A DNA stretch of 64,000 nt from contig CM060708.1 in assembly GCA_030686995.1 (NCBI GenBank), positions 184,143,115 through 184,207,114 of the forward strand. The letters are read 5' to 3'. Below, one piece after another: positions 11,347-26,460 of this stretch. The DNA comes from Artemisia argyi (Eukaryota > Streptophyta > Magnoliopsida > Asterales > Asteraceae). The notes beneath the pieces were generated by a model. It was given only the letters and a program-made list of their open reading frames with translations, made no database searches and was not told the origin of the DNA. The position numbers and the translations under genes were made by a program. Position 1 is the stretch's first letter; each line of letters opens with the position of its first letter.

Positions 11347-12599
11347 TGTTGACATAAATAATGCATAAAAACATTATTTATATTTTTCGATATCTCTATG
11401 TTTTGATGATCACAAAATGTAAAATCATCAAACGTAAGATTACTACGTAAACAAGTATTAAGCTATTTTATATCATTATATCCAACTTAATCACTTAAGG
11501 TATGGATAAACAAGTGCTTAATACATCTCATGATCAAAGGGGTATTTAATTAATTAATACAAAGTTTATTTAATTATATAAACATATTATATATTTTTGA
11601 AAAACACTTTTGGTAATAAAGAAAAATGTTTTAATCATACTAAATATATGAATTCAAATTTTTAAGCAAAATCAGTTAGTTTTTCACCAAATAAACTTTC
11701 CCCACTAAATGACAAGTTTTCTGGCCGTTACAGCTGGGCGGCCCCCTTAATTATAAGGGGCGGTCCCCTTAAAATTAAGGGGACCGGCAATGATTTAAGG
11801 GGACCGGCCAGGCTCCTGTGTCAGAAACTGTCAGAATTTTTCTCCTATAAATACCACCTTAAACCTGGAATTTTACCTTACCTTTTGCACGAAAATTTTA
11901 GATCTAAAACTCTCTAAACATCTTCCAAAATCCTTTGATCATAAGATTACTAATCCTTGTTTCAAGTGATTCAATCCCCTCTCATTCATTCTCATCCAAA
12001 GTGCAAAAGAAGAATACTCCTTCTACAACTAAGTTCAAGAAGCATTGAAGAGTAGTTGTGTATATTACTTGTGAAGTTGTGTTATGCTTGTAATTAGTAG
12101 TTTAGAAGTAATAGAAATTGTGTAGGGAGAAGAAGTTGTTTTAGTAGTGAAGTAGTGTAGTTGTGAAGAAGATTGGTGTGAAGAAGATAGGTGTGAAGTA
12201 GATTGGTGTGAAGAAGTTGTGATTAAGTTGTGACGTAGTTGTGGTGTGTAAATTGGTGTGTAAGGTTTTCTCTGCCATAAGGGAGTTTGTTGACATAGTG
12301 AAGAAAACTCTCGAGTAGGTGACTCGGGGAGTGGAGTAGGAACAAGGAAGGTGACCTCGTAGCTGAACCACTATAAATCCTTGTGTTGTGGTTTGATCTC
12401 TCCAACTCTTCTCATTACTTACTTATTTACCTTTACTATATTATCTTAGTTAGTTAGTTATTATATAGTTGTTCATATAGTGCAAGTATTGAGATCACAT
12501 AAACTAGAATCGAAGTTTTTAAAACAAACTTGTTTTTACAAATTTTGAAAAGGACGTAAAACTATTCAAACCCCCCCCCCCCCCTTCTAGTTTTCCACA
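11347..12599 (+). mobile_element. 5' LTR of element B (1253 bp)
   Basis: TGTTGACATAAATAATG...TTTTCCACA. TATAAATA at 11846-11853 is the likely promoter. The U3 has GC-rich inverted repeats of the CCCCTTAA/TTAAGGGG type at about 11735-11812. The U5 has an imperfect short tandem repeat of a GTGTGAAGAAGAT-like unit at about 12165-12230, one unit longer than in the 3' LTR. A C-run at 12571-12584 precedes CTTCTAG near the end, a feature shared by all the Sirevirus-like LTRs here. Confidence 0.95.
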
Positions 12600-12601
12600 A
12601 T

Positions 12602-12616
12602 TGGTATCAAGAGCCA
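12602..12616 (+). promoter_or_regulatory. Primer-binding site of element B
   Basis: TGGTATCAAGAGCC lies directly after the LTR end. It is complementary to the 3' end of initiator Met tRNA apart from one inserted A. Confidence 0.8.
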
Positions 12617-12700
12617 CGTCTTGCAAGATCTTTAAAATATACTGTATTTTAAAACTTGTAACGATCTATGTAATCTGAAAAATATTTAGAAGGGCAATCT

Positions 12701-14506
12701 ATGCAAAGACCACCACTATTTGAAAGTGATGGATTTTTATATTGGAAAAATCGATTCGAAACTTATGTGAAATCAAAAGATCTAGATCTTTGGCATGTTA
12801 TTACCAATGGTGATTTTTTACCTATTCAAAATAACCCCGAAACAAAGAAAGATGAAATCGTACCTTTTCAAAAACAAAATGATGATTTAAAAAGAAAACT
12901 TGCTAAAAATAATGAAGCAAAAATGGCTATTTATAATGCTCAACCACGTAAAGAGTACGAAAGGATCTTTATGTGTGAAACCGCAAAAGAAATTTGGAAC
13001 TCTTTATTAATAACTCACCAAGGTAATAATCAAATCAAAGATAATAAAATAGATCTACTTGTTCAACAATATGAGCAATTCACGATTCCGGAAGAGGAAT
13101 CAATTGATAATGCTTTTGCTAGATTTAACACTATCATCACAAGTTTAAAAGCACTTGATGAGAATTTTTCTAGTAAGAATTTTTTTAGGAAGTTTCTTAG
13201 GGCTCTTCACCCAAAATGGCGAGCTAAAGTGACGGCTATTGAAGAATCAAAGAATTTGTCAACGTTGCAACTTGATGAATTAATTGGAAATTTTAAAGTC
13301 TACGAAGCAATTATAAAGAAGGACTCCGAAATAGTTAAAGGAAAACGAGAGCAAAGAAAATCACTCGCCTTGAAAGCTAGAAAGGAATCCAACAACGAAG
13401 ATAGCTCATCTTCCGAAAGTGATGACGAAGAATATGCCATGGCCGTAAGAGATTTCAAGAAATTCTTCAAAAGGCGAGGAAGATTCGTTAGACAACCACA
13501 CGATGAAAGGAAAGCACCTCAAAAGAATAATGATGACAAGTATAACAAGAATGAGAGAAAGTGTTTCAAGTGTGGTGATCCAAATCACTTCATTGGAAAA
13601 TGTCCAATGATGACAAGAGATCAAAATCAAAGAGCATTTGTTGGAGGAGCTTAGAGTGATAGCGATGAAGATGAGAAAGAAATAACAAAGGAAGAAAAGT
13701 GTCTCATGGCAAGGACATCAAGTGAGGTACGTTCCGAAACCGAATACTTTAGTGATGAAAATTTATCATTGGATGAAAAAGATTTAGATAGTGAATACAA
13801 TAGATTATGCAAACTAGGACAACAAGTAATGGCTAAAAACAAATCACTAAAATACATAAACAACCAATTAGAAAATAAAGTACTAGATCTAAAAATTAAA
13901 ATACATCAACTTGAAAAAGGTAAAGAAATTTTTGAAGAATGTAAATCATGTCAAGAGCTTAAAAGTGAAAACGACAAACTTAGGGAAGAAATTTGTAAAC
14001 TTGATAAATTTGAAAATAGTAGTAACTCACTTAGTAAAATTATAAGTATTCAAAGAGTATCCGGAGATAAAACCGGTTTAGGATTTAACTCAACCGAAGC
14101 TTCAACAAGTGAAATTAAAAATGTTAAATTTGAAAGTGAACTCAAGGAACTAAAACCTTCAAAATCTAGTCCTAAGTATATACTCATAAATGATAAGAAA
14201 ATACCTCTTGCTAGTGATGAAGAAATAAAACCGTTTTATAAACCATCTTTAAAAACCGAGGTAAGATCGTCTAAACCTAAAACAAGATCTAAAACTCCAC
14301 CACCTAGGAAACCAAATAATTCTTACCCTAGACCTAAAACACCTCAACCAAGAGCAAACCAAAATAGACGAAACTTTAACAATAATCAACAAATGTGGAA
14401 CTTCAATCCGTGGGGAATGTTTCCACCATATATGCACCCAAGTCAAATACAAAATAAGTTCGGATCAAATAACTTTGGTCAAATGAGACAATGGGGACCA
14501 ACGTAG
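12701..14506 (+). pseudogene. Element B gag (one in-frame stop)
   Basis: Structural protein of the particle. The N-terminal gag domain contains [57 protein letters not shown] and [20 protein letters not shown] (UBN2 type). A CCHC zinc knuckle [15 protein letters not shown] is near 13560-13602. A coiled-coil Glu/Lys-rich segment (13800-14030) and a Pro/Arg/Asn-rich C-terminus follow. The frame is open from 12701 to 14506 except for TAG at 13652-13654, where element D has Trp in the same GGSWSDS motif, so a single TGG-to-TAG change explains it. The original start was probably a few codons upstream, since D has an ATG about 12 codons earlier; here a TAA precedes it. Confidence 0.9.
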
Positions 14507-14694
14507 AAAATTCGCCATTCAAACATGGAAATTTTAGTTGTCACCTATTATTCGGACTATTCCTTGAAGACTTTGAAGATAAACGCATTGAAGACGAAAT
14601 GTACACATTTCCTTTTATTTCCCTGACAAGAAATGCATGCTTAGTTTAGTATCTAATTTTTATGTGATTTTGTTTGGCTCATTGTTTCCTCTAG

Positions 14695-14698
<4 letters not shown>

Positions 14699-14770
<72 letters not shown>
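14699..14770. repeat. (TA)n microsatellite
   Basis: Uninterrupted TA dinucleotides in the non-coding part of element B. Confidence 0.95.
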
Positions 14771-14771
<1 letters not shown>

Positions 14772-15011
14772 TTAGCTATATCTAGGATCTTATAACCTAG
14801 AAAATTCATTTGTTGATTTTTCTAGAACTAGAAATTGTTCGTTTACGAACCTTTTCTTTCCCCCCATTTGCCTTATTGAACTTTAATGTTCATCAACACT
14901 CATGCTGATGTAGAGATATGAGTCGAAAAATCTATGGATGAAACAAACTCCCGTCTTCCGTTGCATACGTCTCCCTCCTATATTCCCGTCTTAAAAGCCC
15001 ATACTATATAC

Positions 15012-15012
<1 letters not shown>

Positions 15013-15070
<58 letters not shown>
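15013..15070. repeat. (TA)n microsatellite
   Basis: Nearly pure TA dinucleotides in element B, about 240 bp from the preceding tract. Confidence 0.95.
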
Positions 15071-15071
<1 letters not shown>

Positions 15072-15215
15072 TTACAAACCTTCCACAACTCTCTCGTCCA
15101 CTTGACAACTTGATAAATTTCATCCGAAATGATCAAGAAATTTTAATTGACGAAATGTCAAGTAAAAGTGTCAAGTAATTCCTTTCGTGCGAATACTCTC
15201 CAACGTATTTTTGAT

Positions 15216-15336
<121 letters not shown>

Positions 15337-15380
15337 TTGTTCTTTCCAGAAACCAAAACCACAAAAAATCAAAGTTTGGA

Positions 15381-15452
15381 GGGCGGCCCCCTTAATGTTT
15401 AAGGGGACCGACAGCCAAATGAAGGGCGGCCCCTTAATGTTTAAGGGGGCCG
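15381..15452 (+). repeat. Hairpin modules GGCGGCCCC-CTTAA...TTAAGGGG (internal copies in B)
   Basis: Two successive inverted repeats (CCCCCTTAATGTTTAAGGGG, then a variant ending TTAAGGGGGCCGGCC) match the hairpins in B's own LTRs (about 11735-11812 and 29583-29630) and another internal pair at about 27858-27912. They lie outside the coding parts. Confidence 0.75.
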
Positions 15453-16359
15453 GCCATCTGATAGTTCCAACCCGTTTTTCCACTTGTTTCTTTTGCCAAA
15501 CACTCCACTTTTCAAACACCTCTTCTATTTTCTGCTGCTGTAACGAATCCCAAACCCCAAAACACCTAAAAACCACTTCCAAATCACATAATTCGGGTTA
15601 TTTCGCAAAGGGAAAATTCACCTAACACGATCACCATTACATATTGTAAGTTTTTCATAACACATTTCATCTAATTCCATCTAATTTAGTCAAACTCAAG
15701 ATTATGCATGTTTTAATAATTTTTTTTCAAATTCATAATTTCTTTCGAATTGGGTCTAAAATTTCCATAACTAAATGCTTCCCTTAAGATTAGGATGCTA
15801 AATTAACACTAGAAACTAGTAATTATAAACCCTCTTGTCGAAAATTTTTGAAAAATTTCATACTTTTCTTTTCAAATTTTTTTGGTAAACACATTGTTGA
15901 ATAATGCTATAAAAACTTGTAATTCGGACTTGTCAAGATATATAATTCATATATATATTGACATACTTGTAGTGTAAATGTCTATTTAAGGAAGCGTTTG
16001 GTTTAGTACAAAAAATGACATTTTGAGTCAAAATATAAACCATCTTTTTCGAAAACTAATTACATGCATAAGAAACTCGTAAGGAATGGCTAGTTTTACA
16101 ACCTAATGTAAATCTAGTAAATTTCATGATATATTAAGATGTTTAAAAGGGCGTTTGGATTTGTTCATAACTACTTACTAAACATCGTAAAATATATCTA
16201 GAACGAGTTAAAAATAATATTAAGGAACATGGTAAACTACTTCCTAGGATTATCGTCGAAGTATGTTTACGTTCCAACATAAATCTTACCAATATATACA
16301 CTTTTATTCTTCTTTGTATTTATTTTGGTCTTTTGTATTGTTGTTGTGTTTAGGTGAAA

Positions 16360-16611
16360 ATGCCCAAAGTGATTACCGAAGATATTTCCTTAACCAAAAA
16401 CTACATTCCCAAAGTATCTCAACTTCCCACTACCTCTCCCTCCATTGCACGTATCTATCGTCATATAGAAGATAGAAACATTCATGAAGGTCGAGTCGTA
16501 GATCAAGCTTACTATCAATCCGATTTCATCGAAAGTTCATTCACAAATATCCATCTTGAATGTCTCTTCCAAATTAATGAACCCATCATTCCTCGCTTCA
16601 TTCTTGACTTC
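16360..16611 (+). pseudogene. Element B accessory ORF 1, N-terminal part
   Basis: The ATG at 16360 opens a frame (MPKVITEDISL...IPRFILDF) that matches the start of an additional ORF I recall from Asteraceae Copia elements. It occupies the position where Sireviruses often carry an extra, sometimes called env-like, ORF. No signal peptide or membrane segment is visible, and its role is unknown. The frame is cut after 16611 by the nested gypsy element C and resumes at about 26461. A T-rich stretch ending TTTAG just before the start could be a splice acceptor. Confidence 0.65.
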
Positions 16612-17093
16612 TGTTGATACAAAAGTTGGGCGTTCTTGATTATGGGCTCTTGCTCTCATACCAATTCGCTTCTTAATGCTTAAAACCTGCGCACTAAGAA
16701 AATAAACAACACCGTTAGGCTTATCGTGGGATTGTCTCCCACGATTAGACTCCGGCATGAGAGTAAGTAATCGATTTAAGGTTCTCATAAAGAGTTTTAG
16801 GGTTTGTGAATCGTATCTTGAATGATAATTATGTCATTCCTTATATAGGCGCAGAATCCTTGTAGGGTTCGTGCTCCTTACGTTTCGCACACATGGTGCT
16901 TATCCGGGTTAAGGATATCCATTCCATAGATAGAAGATCTCTATCTATTCCGTATATAGTTTGGTTGGGCTTGCCTGAGCCCACTCCTATTATTGATGCG
17001 GCCCAAGTTACAATAGCCCACACATGGTGGAATTAGGCCTTAGTAATGTTTAATATTTGGGCTTGTGGCCCATATATAGACTATACGTCATCA
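16612..17093 (-). mobile_element. 3' LTR of element C (482 bp)
   Basis: On the minus strand it starts TGATGACGTATAG at 17093, after the polypurine tract, and ends GTATCAACA at 16612. The plus-strand CCTTATATAGG at about 16838-16848 is a minus-strand CCTATATAAGG TATA box. Its first 39 bp (plus sense) match 26422-26460 exactly. Confidence 0.85.
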
Positions 17094-17105
17094 TGTCCCC
17101 CCAGT
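17094..17105 (-). promoter_or_regulatory. Polypurine tract of element C
   Basis: The minus strand reads ACTGGGGGGACA immediately before the LTR start TGATGACG. This is the expected plus-strand primer site. Confidence 0.75.
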
Positions 17106-17367
17106 ATAGTGTGTGCGGCTCGTAGCCGCGGATGCTAGACTAATCATAACAGCGGTAAGCGTGGCGGGAGGACTTTGAAATATTGCCGCCCAATTTGGAG
17201 TACAATGTACTTAGTCATAGATATTTCAAAGAAATACCTCGAAAATCGGGGGTTGTGTCCACGTGTCCCTCGTAAGTCGGGAAAAAGTGCATGTACCGGT
17301 TCGGTTTCTAGCCACACGTTTTGTGAGTGGGATCCACGTGGACATCATCTATGGTTTTTGACCTCCT

Positions 17368-17374
17368 TATATAA
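17368..17374 (+). promoter_or_regulatory. TATA box of the antisense additional ORF of element C
   Basis: TATATAA in the context CTCCTTATATAAGAGTC lies about 125 bp upstream of the ATG at 17498, on the opposite strand to gag-pol. The sequence after it (CACCAAAACAC-type, A/C-rich leader) looks like a plant 5' UTR. The core promoter call rests on the motif and its spacing. Confidence 0.6.
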
Positions 17375-17497
17375 GAGTCACCGCCCTCACTTTACCAAAA
17401 CACACAGTAAAAACACCTACTCACTTCTTCAAAACGTTTTTTGCAAAGAAAGTAACTATTTTATTAGGTAAATTTGTGTGCGTTTCTCAGTAAATTT

Positions 17498-20123
<2,626 letters not shown>

Positions 20124-20726
20124 GCTGTTTCTTGTATATGTATTATGTAAATAACAAAGTGTATCTTTTTCTTGTAATTTTGTGTAAAAATGTTGAATAA
20201 GATACTCTTTTATAAATTAAGTGCGTGACTTAAAAATATACTTGCATGAATGTTTGCTAAGTTTTATTATTTGACCAAGTGTCTTGGCTCGTTATTTGCT
20301 AATCTTTGTACGGTGTACTTAATATTTGCACACCCTTCGTGGGATGCGCACGTAAAACTTACCTCGACGTCTCGAAAGTAAGGTGCTTAGCAAGGATGCA
20401 TGATCCAATGTTGATGGGTTTGCAACCCTCTTACTCAACGAGTGAATTAGTAGGTTTACTCATCCTTTATGCCTTCGTGGGTCTTAATTAGTGCATGCAC
20501 GCCATGTAGGCAAAAATATAAGATAACAATATTGACATATATAAGTATGTACGCAATAAAGTGAAATACGTTATGGAGTTAGCTAGAAACCATAACATTT
20601 TATTGATACTTGCAAGTTTTTTTTGAAAGAGTAAAAATACAATTCCTAAGAAAGAAAAGAAAAAACAAACACTTATTGGGCACATCCTAGAGTGCAAAGG
20701 TGTCTGTGTAATGGCCGTAGCCTTGC
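20124..20726. other. Convergent 3' region between the additional ORF and pol of element C
   Basis: AT-rich and non-coding. It holds the presumed 3' end of the plus-strand additional ORF (AATAAG near 20196) and the 3' end of the minus-strand pol transcript. No further features recognised. Confidence 0.5.
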
Positions 20727-21238
20727 CTAAAAATAACATCTTTTAAGATTGCAGATGTTCCAGGTGCGCACTAGGTCGTGACCCTCCATATCGCGCAACC
20801 TATATGCGTCATTGCCTAGCGCATCAGTGACCTCGTAGGGTCCTTCCCATTTAGGTCCGAGCTTGCCTGTGTCTTCTTCGTGGCTCGCATCATTCGCACG
20901 GTATACAAAGTCTCCTGGCCTGAAGGAAGTGTGTTTGACCTTTGCATCATAATACTTCTTCATTTTTGCTTTAGCCTTTGCTTCGCGTATTGTTGCGCGT
21001 TCACGTCTTTCTTCCAGTAAGTCCAAGTCTATGCGCTGCTCCTCGTCATTTGTTGTGACGTTGACCTCTGCTGTTCGTATAGTTGGAATTCCTATCTCGG
21101 CTGGTATGACGGCCTCTGTTCCGTAGACAAGGGAGAATGGCGTGTCGCCAGTACTGGTTTTGATTGTGGTGCGATGTGCCCATAAGACATGTGAGAGCTC
21201 GTCCACCCACCTTCCTTTGTGTCTGTCAAGGCGCGCTT
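20727..21238 (-). pseudogene. Element C integrase C-terminal region
   Basis: Read leftwards from about 21206: LSHVLWAHRTTIKTSTGDTPFSLVYGTEAVIPAEI, then a coiled Arg/Glu-rich segment, then the GPY/F-type C-terminal domain (FRPGDFVYRAND...KLGPKWEGPYEV). This is the typical end of Tat integrases. It is separated from the catalytic core by a frameshift at about 21206-21240. Confidence 0.85.
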
Positions 21239-23865
21239 TTATTCCTTACCTAGACTGCGATTTGCGCGCTCAACTAAGCCATTGGTTTGTGGGTGTTTTA
21301 CTGAAGCGAAGTGTTGCGTGATGTTCAATTGTGCGCACCAATCTTTGAATGGGTTGTCGCAGAACTGTTTTCCATTGTCTAATATAATCTCTTCGGGTAG
21401 TCCGAAGCGACAGACAATGTTGTCCCAGATAAAACGTTTGACTTGGTTTCCCGTGATGCTCACCACCGCCTTAGCTTCAATCCACTTTGTGAAGTAATCT
21501 ATGGCTACGATGAGGAACTTTAGTCCTCCTGCTGCAACTGGAAAGGGTCCTACGATGTCAATGCCCCATTTGTAAAATGGCCATGGTGAGGTAATGGGTG
21601 TTAGCTCTTGTTGTGGTCGGCGCGGAATTGGCCTATGTACTTGACAATTGCTGCATTTCTTTATCAGATCGCGTGCGTCGCGGTGCATGGTTGGCCAATA
21701 ATACCCCGACCGTAGAGCGCTTGCTACCACAGATCGCGGTCCTGAGTGCATGCTACATGATCCAGCATGGATTTCTCGAAGTACATAGTCTGCTTGAAGA
21801 GGTCCAACACATCTGAGCCAAGGATGCAAGAAAGAGCGTCGATAGAGTATGTTATCTCGTAATTCAAATCGTTGTGCTGTGCGCCGCACTCTTCGAGCGT
21901 CCTTATGGTCTTGTGGCAAGATTCCCTTGCTAATGAATTCAATGATAGGTGTCAACCATGTAGGATCATGTTCTTCTATCACTGTGGATACTTCCATCTC
22001 CAAGATTGACTTGTTTTGTAGGGTTTCTACCAATACCTGTTTTGATAGGTGCGCAAAGCTTGTGGATGCGATCTTGCTGAGCGCATCAGCCTTCCTGTTG
22101 TCCCCTCTGGGCACTTGTTTTATTGTGAACCTGTCAAAGTTTTTAATTAAGGACTTAGTCTTTTCCAGGTATTGGATCATGTGTTCATCCTTGGCTTCAT
22201 ATTCACCTAGCACATGGTTAGCGACTAGCCGAGAATCTACGTTTGCCTCCAGGTTGCGTACACCCATTTGGATTGCGATGCGCAGTCCAGCTAGTAGGGC
22301 TTCGTATTCTGCCTCATTGTTTGTGGCTGTGAATTCGAAGCGCAGCGCATAGGTGAATTCCATACCTTCTGGGTTTGTGAGAATAAGGCCTGCGCCTGAT
22401 CCATCTACACATGAAGACCCATCTGTGAACAGAATCCAAGATTCCTGCAGATCTGTTTTGGTTGTAGAGGTTGGACTATCGCTATATGGCTTCTCGACAA
22501 TGAAATCAGCTAATATCTGTCCTTTGATTGCAGTGCGCGGTCTATATGAGATATTATATTCACTTAACAGTACACTCCATTTTTGTAGCCGCCCTGATGC
22601 GTCAGGTTTAGAGATAACTTGTTTAATTGGCTGATCTGTGATTACCGCTATTGGATGCGCTTGAAAGTATCTGCGCAGTCTTTTGGCTGCGAATACTAGA
22701 GCTAAGACCAGCTTTTCCATAGCGATGTAGTTAGTCTCTGTCTTCTTCAATGCTTTGCTTACAAAGTATATGGGTGTCTGGACGGAGTTCCTATCTGTCA
22801 ATAGCACTGCGCTGACTGCTCCATGAGTTGCCGATAAGTACATGATTAGCTCTTCCCCTGGTCGCGGTGCAACAAGTTTGGGAAGAGATGCCAGATGGTG
22901 TTTTAGTTGTTGGAAAGCTTCTTCTGCTTCTTTGGTCCAACGAAAGTCTCCCTTTTTAGTACACTTCGTGAGTGTTTTAAAAAGGGGAAGTGATTTGTCT
23001 GCTGACTTAGATAAGAAACGGTTTAGCCCTGCTAGCTTTCCGTTTAATGACTGGACTTCTTTGAGTGTGCGCGGTGAGGGAAGATCAATAACAGCTTTTG
23101 TTTTTTCTGGGCAAGGTTTAATTCCATCAGGCTCTATTAAGTATCCGAGAAACATGCCTTCAGTTGCGCCAAAGGTGCACTTCTTGGGATTTAACTTCAT
23201 GTTTATGTGTCCCAATGTTTTAAACGTTTCCTCGATGTCGCGCACCAATTCATCCTCTGTGTGGCTTTTGATGACAAGGTCGTCAACATAGACTTCCAAG
23301 TTTCAACCTACTTGTTTCTCAAAAGCTATGTCCACCAATCGTTGGTATGTTGCGCCTGCGTTATTCAGGCCAAAAGGCATTTTCGTGTAGCAGTAAACTC
23401 CTTGACTGGTGTGGAAAGCTGTTTTTTCTTCATCCTCAACTGCCATCTGTATTTGATGGTACCCTTTGTATGCGTCTAGAAAACATTTAAAGGGATATCC
23501 GCACAGGGATTCTACCTTCTAGTCTATCTCTGGCAGTGGGTAGCAGTCCTGTGGACATGCTTTGTTAAGGTTAGTAAAGTCCAGGCACATTCTCCAACTG
23601 CCGTCGCTCTTCTTTACCATTACTGGGTTAGAGAGCCAATCGTGGTAATACACTTCGCGCATGATGCCTGCGTCTACGAGTTTGTGTACTTCTTCCAGAA
23701 TAGCTTTTGCACGATCTGGGGCTTGGCCGCGCTTCTTCTGTCGTATTGGGGGATATCCTTGTCGGATTTGTAGCTTATGCTCTGTAATAAAGCGTGGCAC
23801 TCCTGTCATGTGTTTTGGTTCCCATGCAAAGATGTCCAGGTTCTTTTGCAAGAGTGCGCACACGG
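21239..23865 (-). pseudogene. Element C reverse transcriptase - RNase H - integrase
   Basis: It opens near 23863. The RT fingers/palm include DWLSNPVMVKKSDGSWRMCLDFTNLN and the first catalytic Asp in FLDAYKGYHQI. An in-frame TAG at 23519-23521 and a TGA at about 23303-23305 precede the YVDD box (EVYVDDLVIKSH). The thumb and first RNase H-like domain follow, then a second, archaeal-type RNase H (LFTDGSSCVDGSGAG, TNNEAEYEAL, GDNRKADALSK). The integrase has a zinc-binding region, GIDIVGPFP, LDNGKQF and NGLVERANRS, so the catalytic D, D and E are all present. It is followed by a frameshift. The dual RNase H identifies the Tat lineage. Inactive because of the stops. Confidence 0.92.
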
Positions 23866-24031
23866 CTGCTTTACCTTTGTCAAATAAAGATCCACCAATC
23901 GAAACTTGTTGGTCTAGGTAATTGGGGTGAATAGCGACCTTTAGGCTTGGTGTTTTTTCTGTGCGCCGTTCTGGAATATTCTCTACCTCAGTGGTTATCG
24001 CGTTGCATTCCTTTGGTGGTACTGTTGTGTT

Positions 24032-24421
24032 TTAGAGGGTGACAACTCCTCCTTCCACTGGAAATTTAAGCATTCCATGCGCTGTGGATGGTACAGCGCG
24101 CATAGATGATATCCCAGGTCTCCCAATGATGCCGTTGTATGGTGAGGGAGACTTTATTACCATGAAATTTATCCATGTTGCAGTTGAGTGTTGTGCATCT
24201 CCTACGACCACCAGCAAGCGTAATTGCCCCATGGGCCAAATCTTTTCTCCTGTGAATCCAGTCAGCGACGTTGTTGCTGGTATCAATTGACTTTGGATTT
24301 CAGGTTTCAGTCTTTTGAAACAATGATCGTATAGGATATCAGCGGATGCTCCTCCATCAATGTACATGTGGTGGATGTCGTGTCCCCCTATATGTATTTC
24401 AATAGTTAGAGGTTCTACCAC
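24032..24421 (-). pseudogene. Element C aspartic protease
   Basis: MYIDGGASADILYDHCF is the active-site region (D-G-G, usual for Tat proteases), followed by GFTGEKIWPMGQLRL and YNGIIGRPGISSM. The domain looks complete but sits in a polyprotein that is broken on both sides. Confidence 0.85.
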
Positions 24422-26376
24422 TGCGTTGTCCGCAGCTAAGGTAGGGAAGGATATCTCTTTCTAGGGAGAATTTTTTGCTGACTTTTTGCTTTATTTTACG
24501 TTGCCATGACTGTATCATGTATATGGTGTCAGATTTTTCTTTGGGAGGTTCTTTCTTACCCCCGTTCCTTTGTTTGTCCTTTCCCTCTTTGATTTTTTTT
24601 ACAAGGTGGTCCATTCTACCTTCCCTTACTAACTTTTCAATTAGTTGTCTTAGCTGGACGCACTCGTTAGTTGTATGGCCTTTTTGACCATGGTACTCGC
24701 AGTATCCATTCCCTATGCGCTTTTCCTCTGCGGTACGCATTGGTGGAGGTTTTGGGAAATTTGCCCCTTCTGTTACAAATATTTCCCTCGGAGTTTTTGT
24801 GAGAGGGGTGTACTTGTCATTGTCTCTTCCACTGCGGTAACTCCTGTTGCGGTTGTTATTCTGATCATTGGATTGTCTCCTAGGCTGTTCTTGTTGCCTA
24901 TTATTCGAGTAACCTTTTTTGCTATCCGCAGCAGCTGCTTCTCCTTGTATAAATGATCTGGTGCGCTTTGTTAGCTCATCGAAAGTTTGGAGAACTTTGT
25001 CATTTAGCTTCTGGATAAGTTCTGGGTTGTTAATGCCATTCATGAACCCTGAAATTTTAAGAATTTCAGGACATGCTTTGACCTGTATGCACTCATCCTT
25101 TAAGCGTTCCATAAAAGCGCTGGTTGATTCCCCTTGGCGCTGTTTTACTCTGGCTAGTTCAACAGGGTTTTTAGCGCACTTCTTTCTCTGGGTGAAGTTG
25201 AGACGGAATGCTTTACGTAATTCTTCAAACCCACCGATGCTCCGTCGCGGGAGTTTGCTAAACCATATGCGCGCATTCCCTACCAACGTAGAATTAAACA
25301 TATGGCACCACACAGGCTGTGGCCAGTTTTCGATAGTGGCAGCTGATTCGAAAACTTTTAGATGATCATCAGGATCACCTGTTCCATCATATGTTTTCAC
25401 GTTAGTGGGCATGCGCCTCCTTTTGTGGTCGGAGTAATCGCTGATACGTCATGTAAACGCATAACTTTATGGCGTCGCCATGGAAGAGATATGTCTTCAT
25501 TCTCTTCTTCGCGGTGTCTTCCTCTTGATTTCTAATGTCCTGTTTCTCTGTCCTCGTTGTCCGAGGAGTCACTGGAGGGAGAGCAGTATCTTTTTCGGCA
25601 CTTGCGCCGACTTCCTTCAGAAGAAGAGCTTGAGGGGCTTTCACTTGGGGACATTCTTTTCCCCAATCTGTCGTGAATTCTCTTGCTCCCAGATTTGGAG
25701 GACCCTTAGCTTGGTGAATGATGAGGTCCTAGTCGGTCTTGTATCCCTCGACTGCCAAGTCTGGAATGAACATTAGTGCGCCTCTCGCTGCCTTCATATT
25801 CCTCTGAATATTGTGAATTAGATGTCGTACCCAGCCTATCGTGGATAGTAGTACGTTTTTCGATATCTGCGCGTCTTCCTCGTGGGTGGCGCGGTGGTGA
25901 TGGTTCGCGTTCAGGACCAAAATTGAGCCGAGCTTGTAGTCTCGTACTTGACCTTCTCCTTGCCTCTTCTTGCATGAGGGCAGTTAGGGTTTCATAATTT
26001 TGGAATACAAAATTTCCCAACGTTAGGTTGGGTGTGTCCTCAGTTGCTGCAAGAATGTCTGCCTCAGTATTAGGCACCCTATCTCGGTTAGGCGCGCCCG
26101 ATGGCACAGTGTTGTTCACTGTGGGTACAGTTTGGTGAGGAGTAGTGAAGAGGGTACGCTGGAGTTCCTCAACGCTTGGGACCACTGTGGTGGTTTGGGT
26201 AGTCCTTACAGGCACTTCTACCACTGGAAGAGGTTGGGTTGTCCCTGCCTCTTGGTAACCAGGTGCGCTGGTTGTCCCAGCAACCTGCCTAGGGGTCGAA
26301 TCTTGTTGATTCTTCCACTGGGGTCACGTTTTTCTGGCTGCGGAGTCCACTGGCTTGAGTTCTTATTTTTTGTCAT
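24399..26376 (-). pseudogene. Element C gag, frameshifted
   Basis: The likely ATG is at 26376, but the frame changes before 26224. 26224-25706 is a Pro/Arg-rich N-terminal arm. 25412-24399 carries the gag core (YDGTGDPDDHLKVFES, FNSTLVGNARIWFSKLP, FRLNFTQRKKC, RQGESTSAFMERLKDEC) and an atypical zinc-binding motif CEYHGQKGHTTNEC. At least three frame breaks separate the parts. The last segment overlaps the protease region by 23 bases in another frame. Confidence 0.85.
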
Positions 26377-26400
26377 TCTAGTTCTTTAGTTTTCAGTAGG

Positions 26401-26419
26401 GGTCCCACGGATGGCGCCA
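26401..26419 (-). promoter_or_regulatory. Primer-binding site of element C
   Basis: The minus strand reads TGGCGCCATCCGTGGGACC two bases after the end of the LTR remnant. The TGGCGCC start is typical of Tat/gypsy primer sites and confirms that the right-hand end is the 5' end of C. Confidence 0.75.
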
Positions 26420-26421
26420 CT

Positions 26422-26460
26422 TGTTGATACAAAAGTTGGGCGTTCTTGATTATGGGCTCT
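26422..26460 (-). mobile_element. Truncated 5' LTR of element C (39 bp left)
   Basis: It is identical to the first 39 bp of the LTR at 16612. The match stops abruptly at GGGCTCT/TCA, where B's accessory ORF resumes. About 440 bp of LTR are missing. Confidence 0.85.
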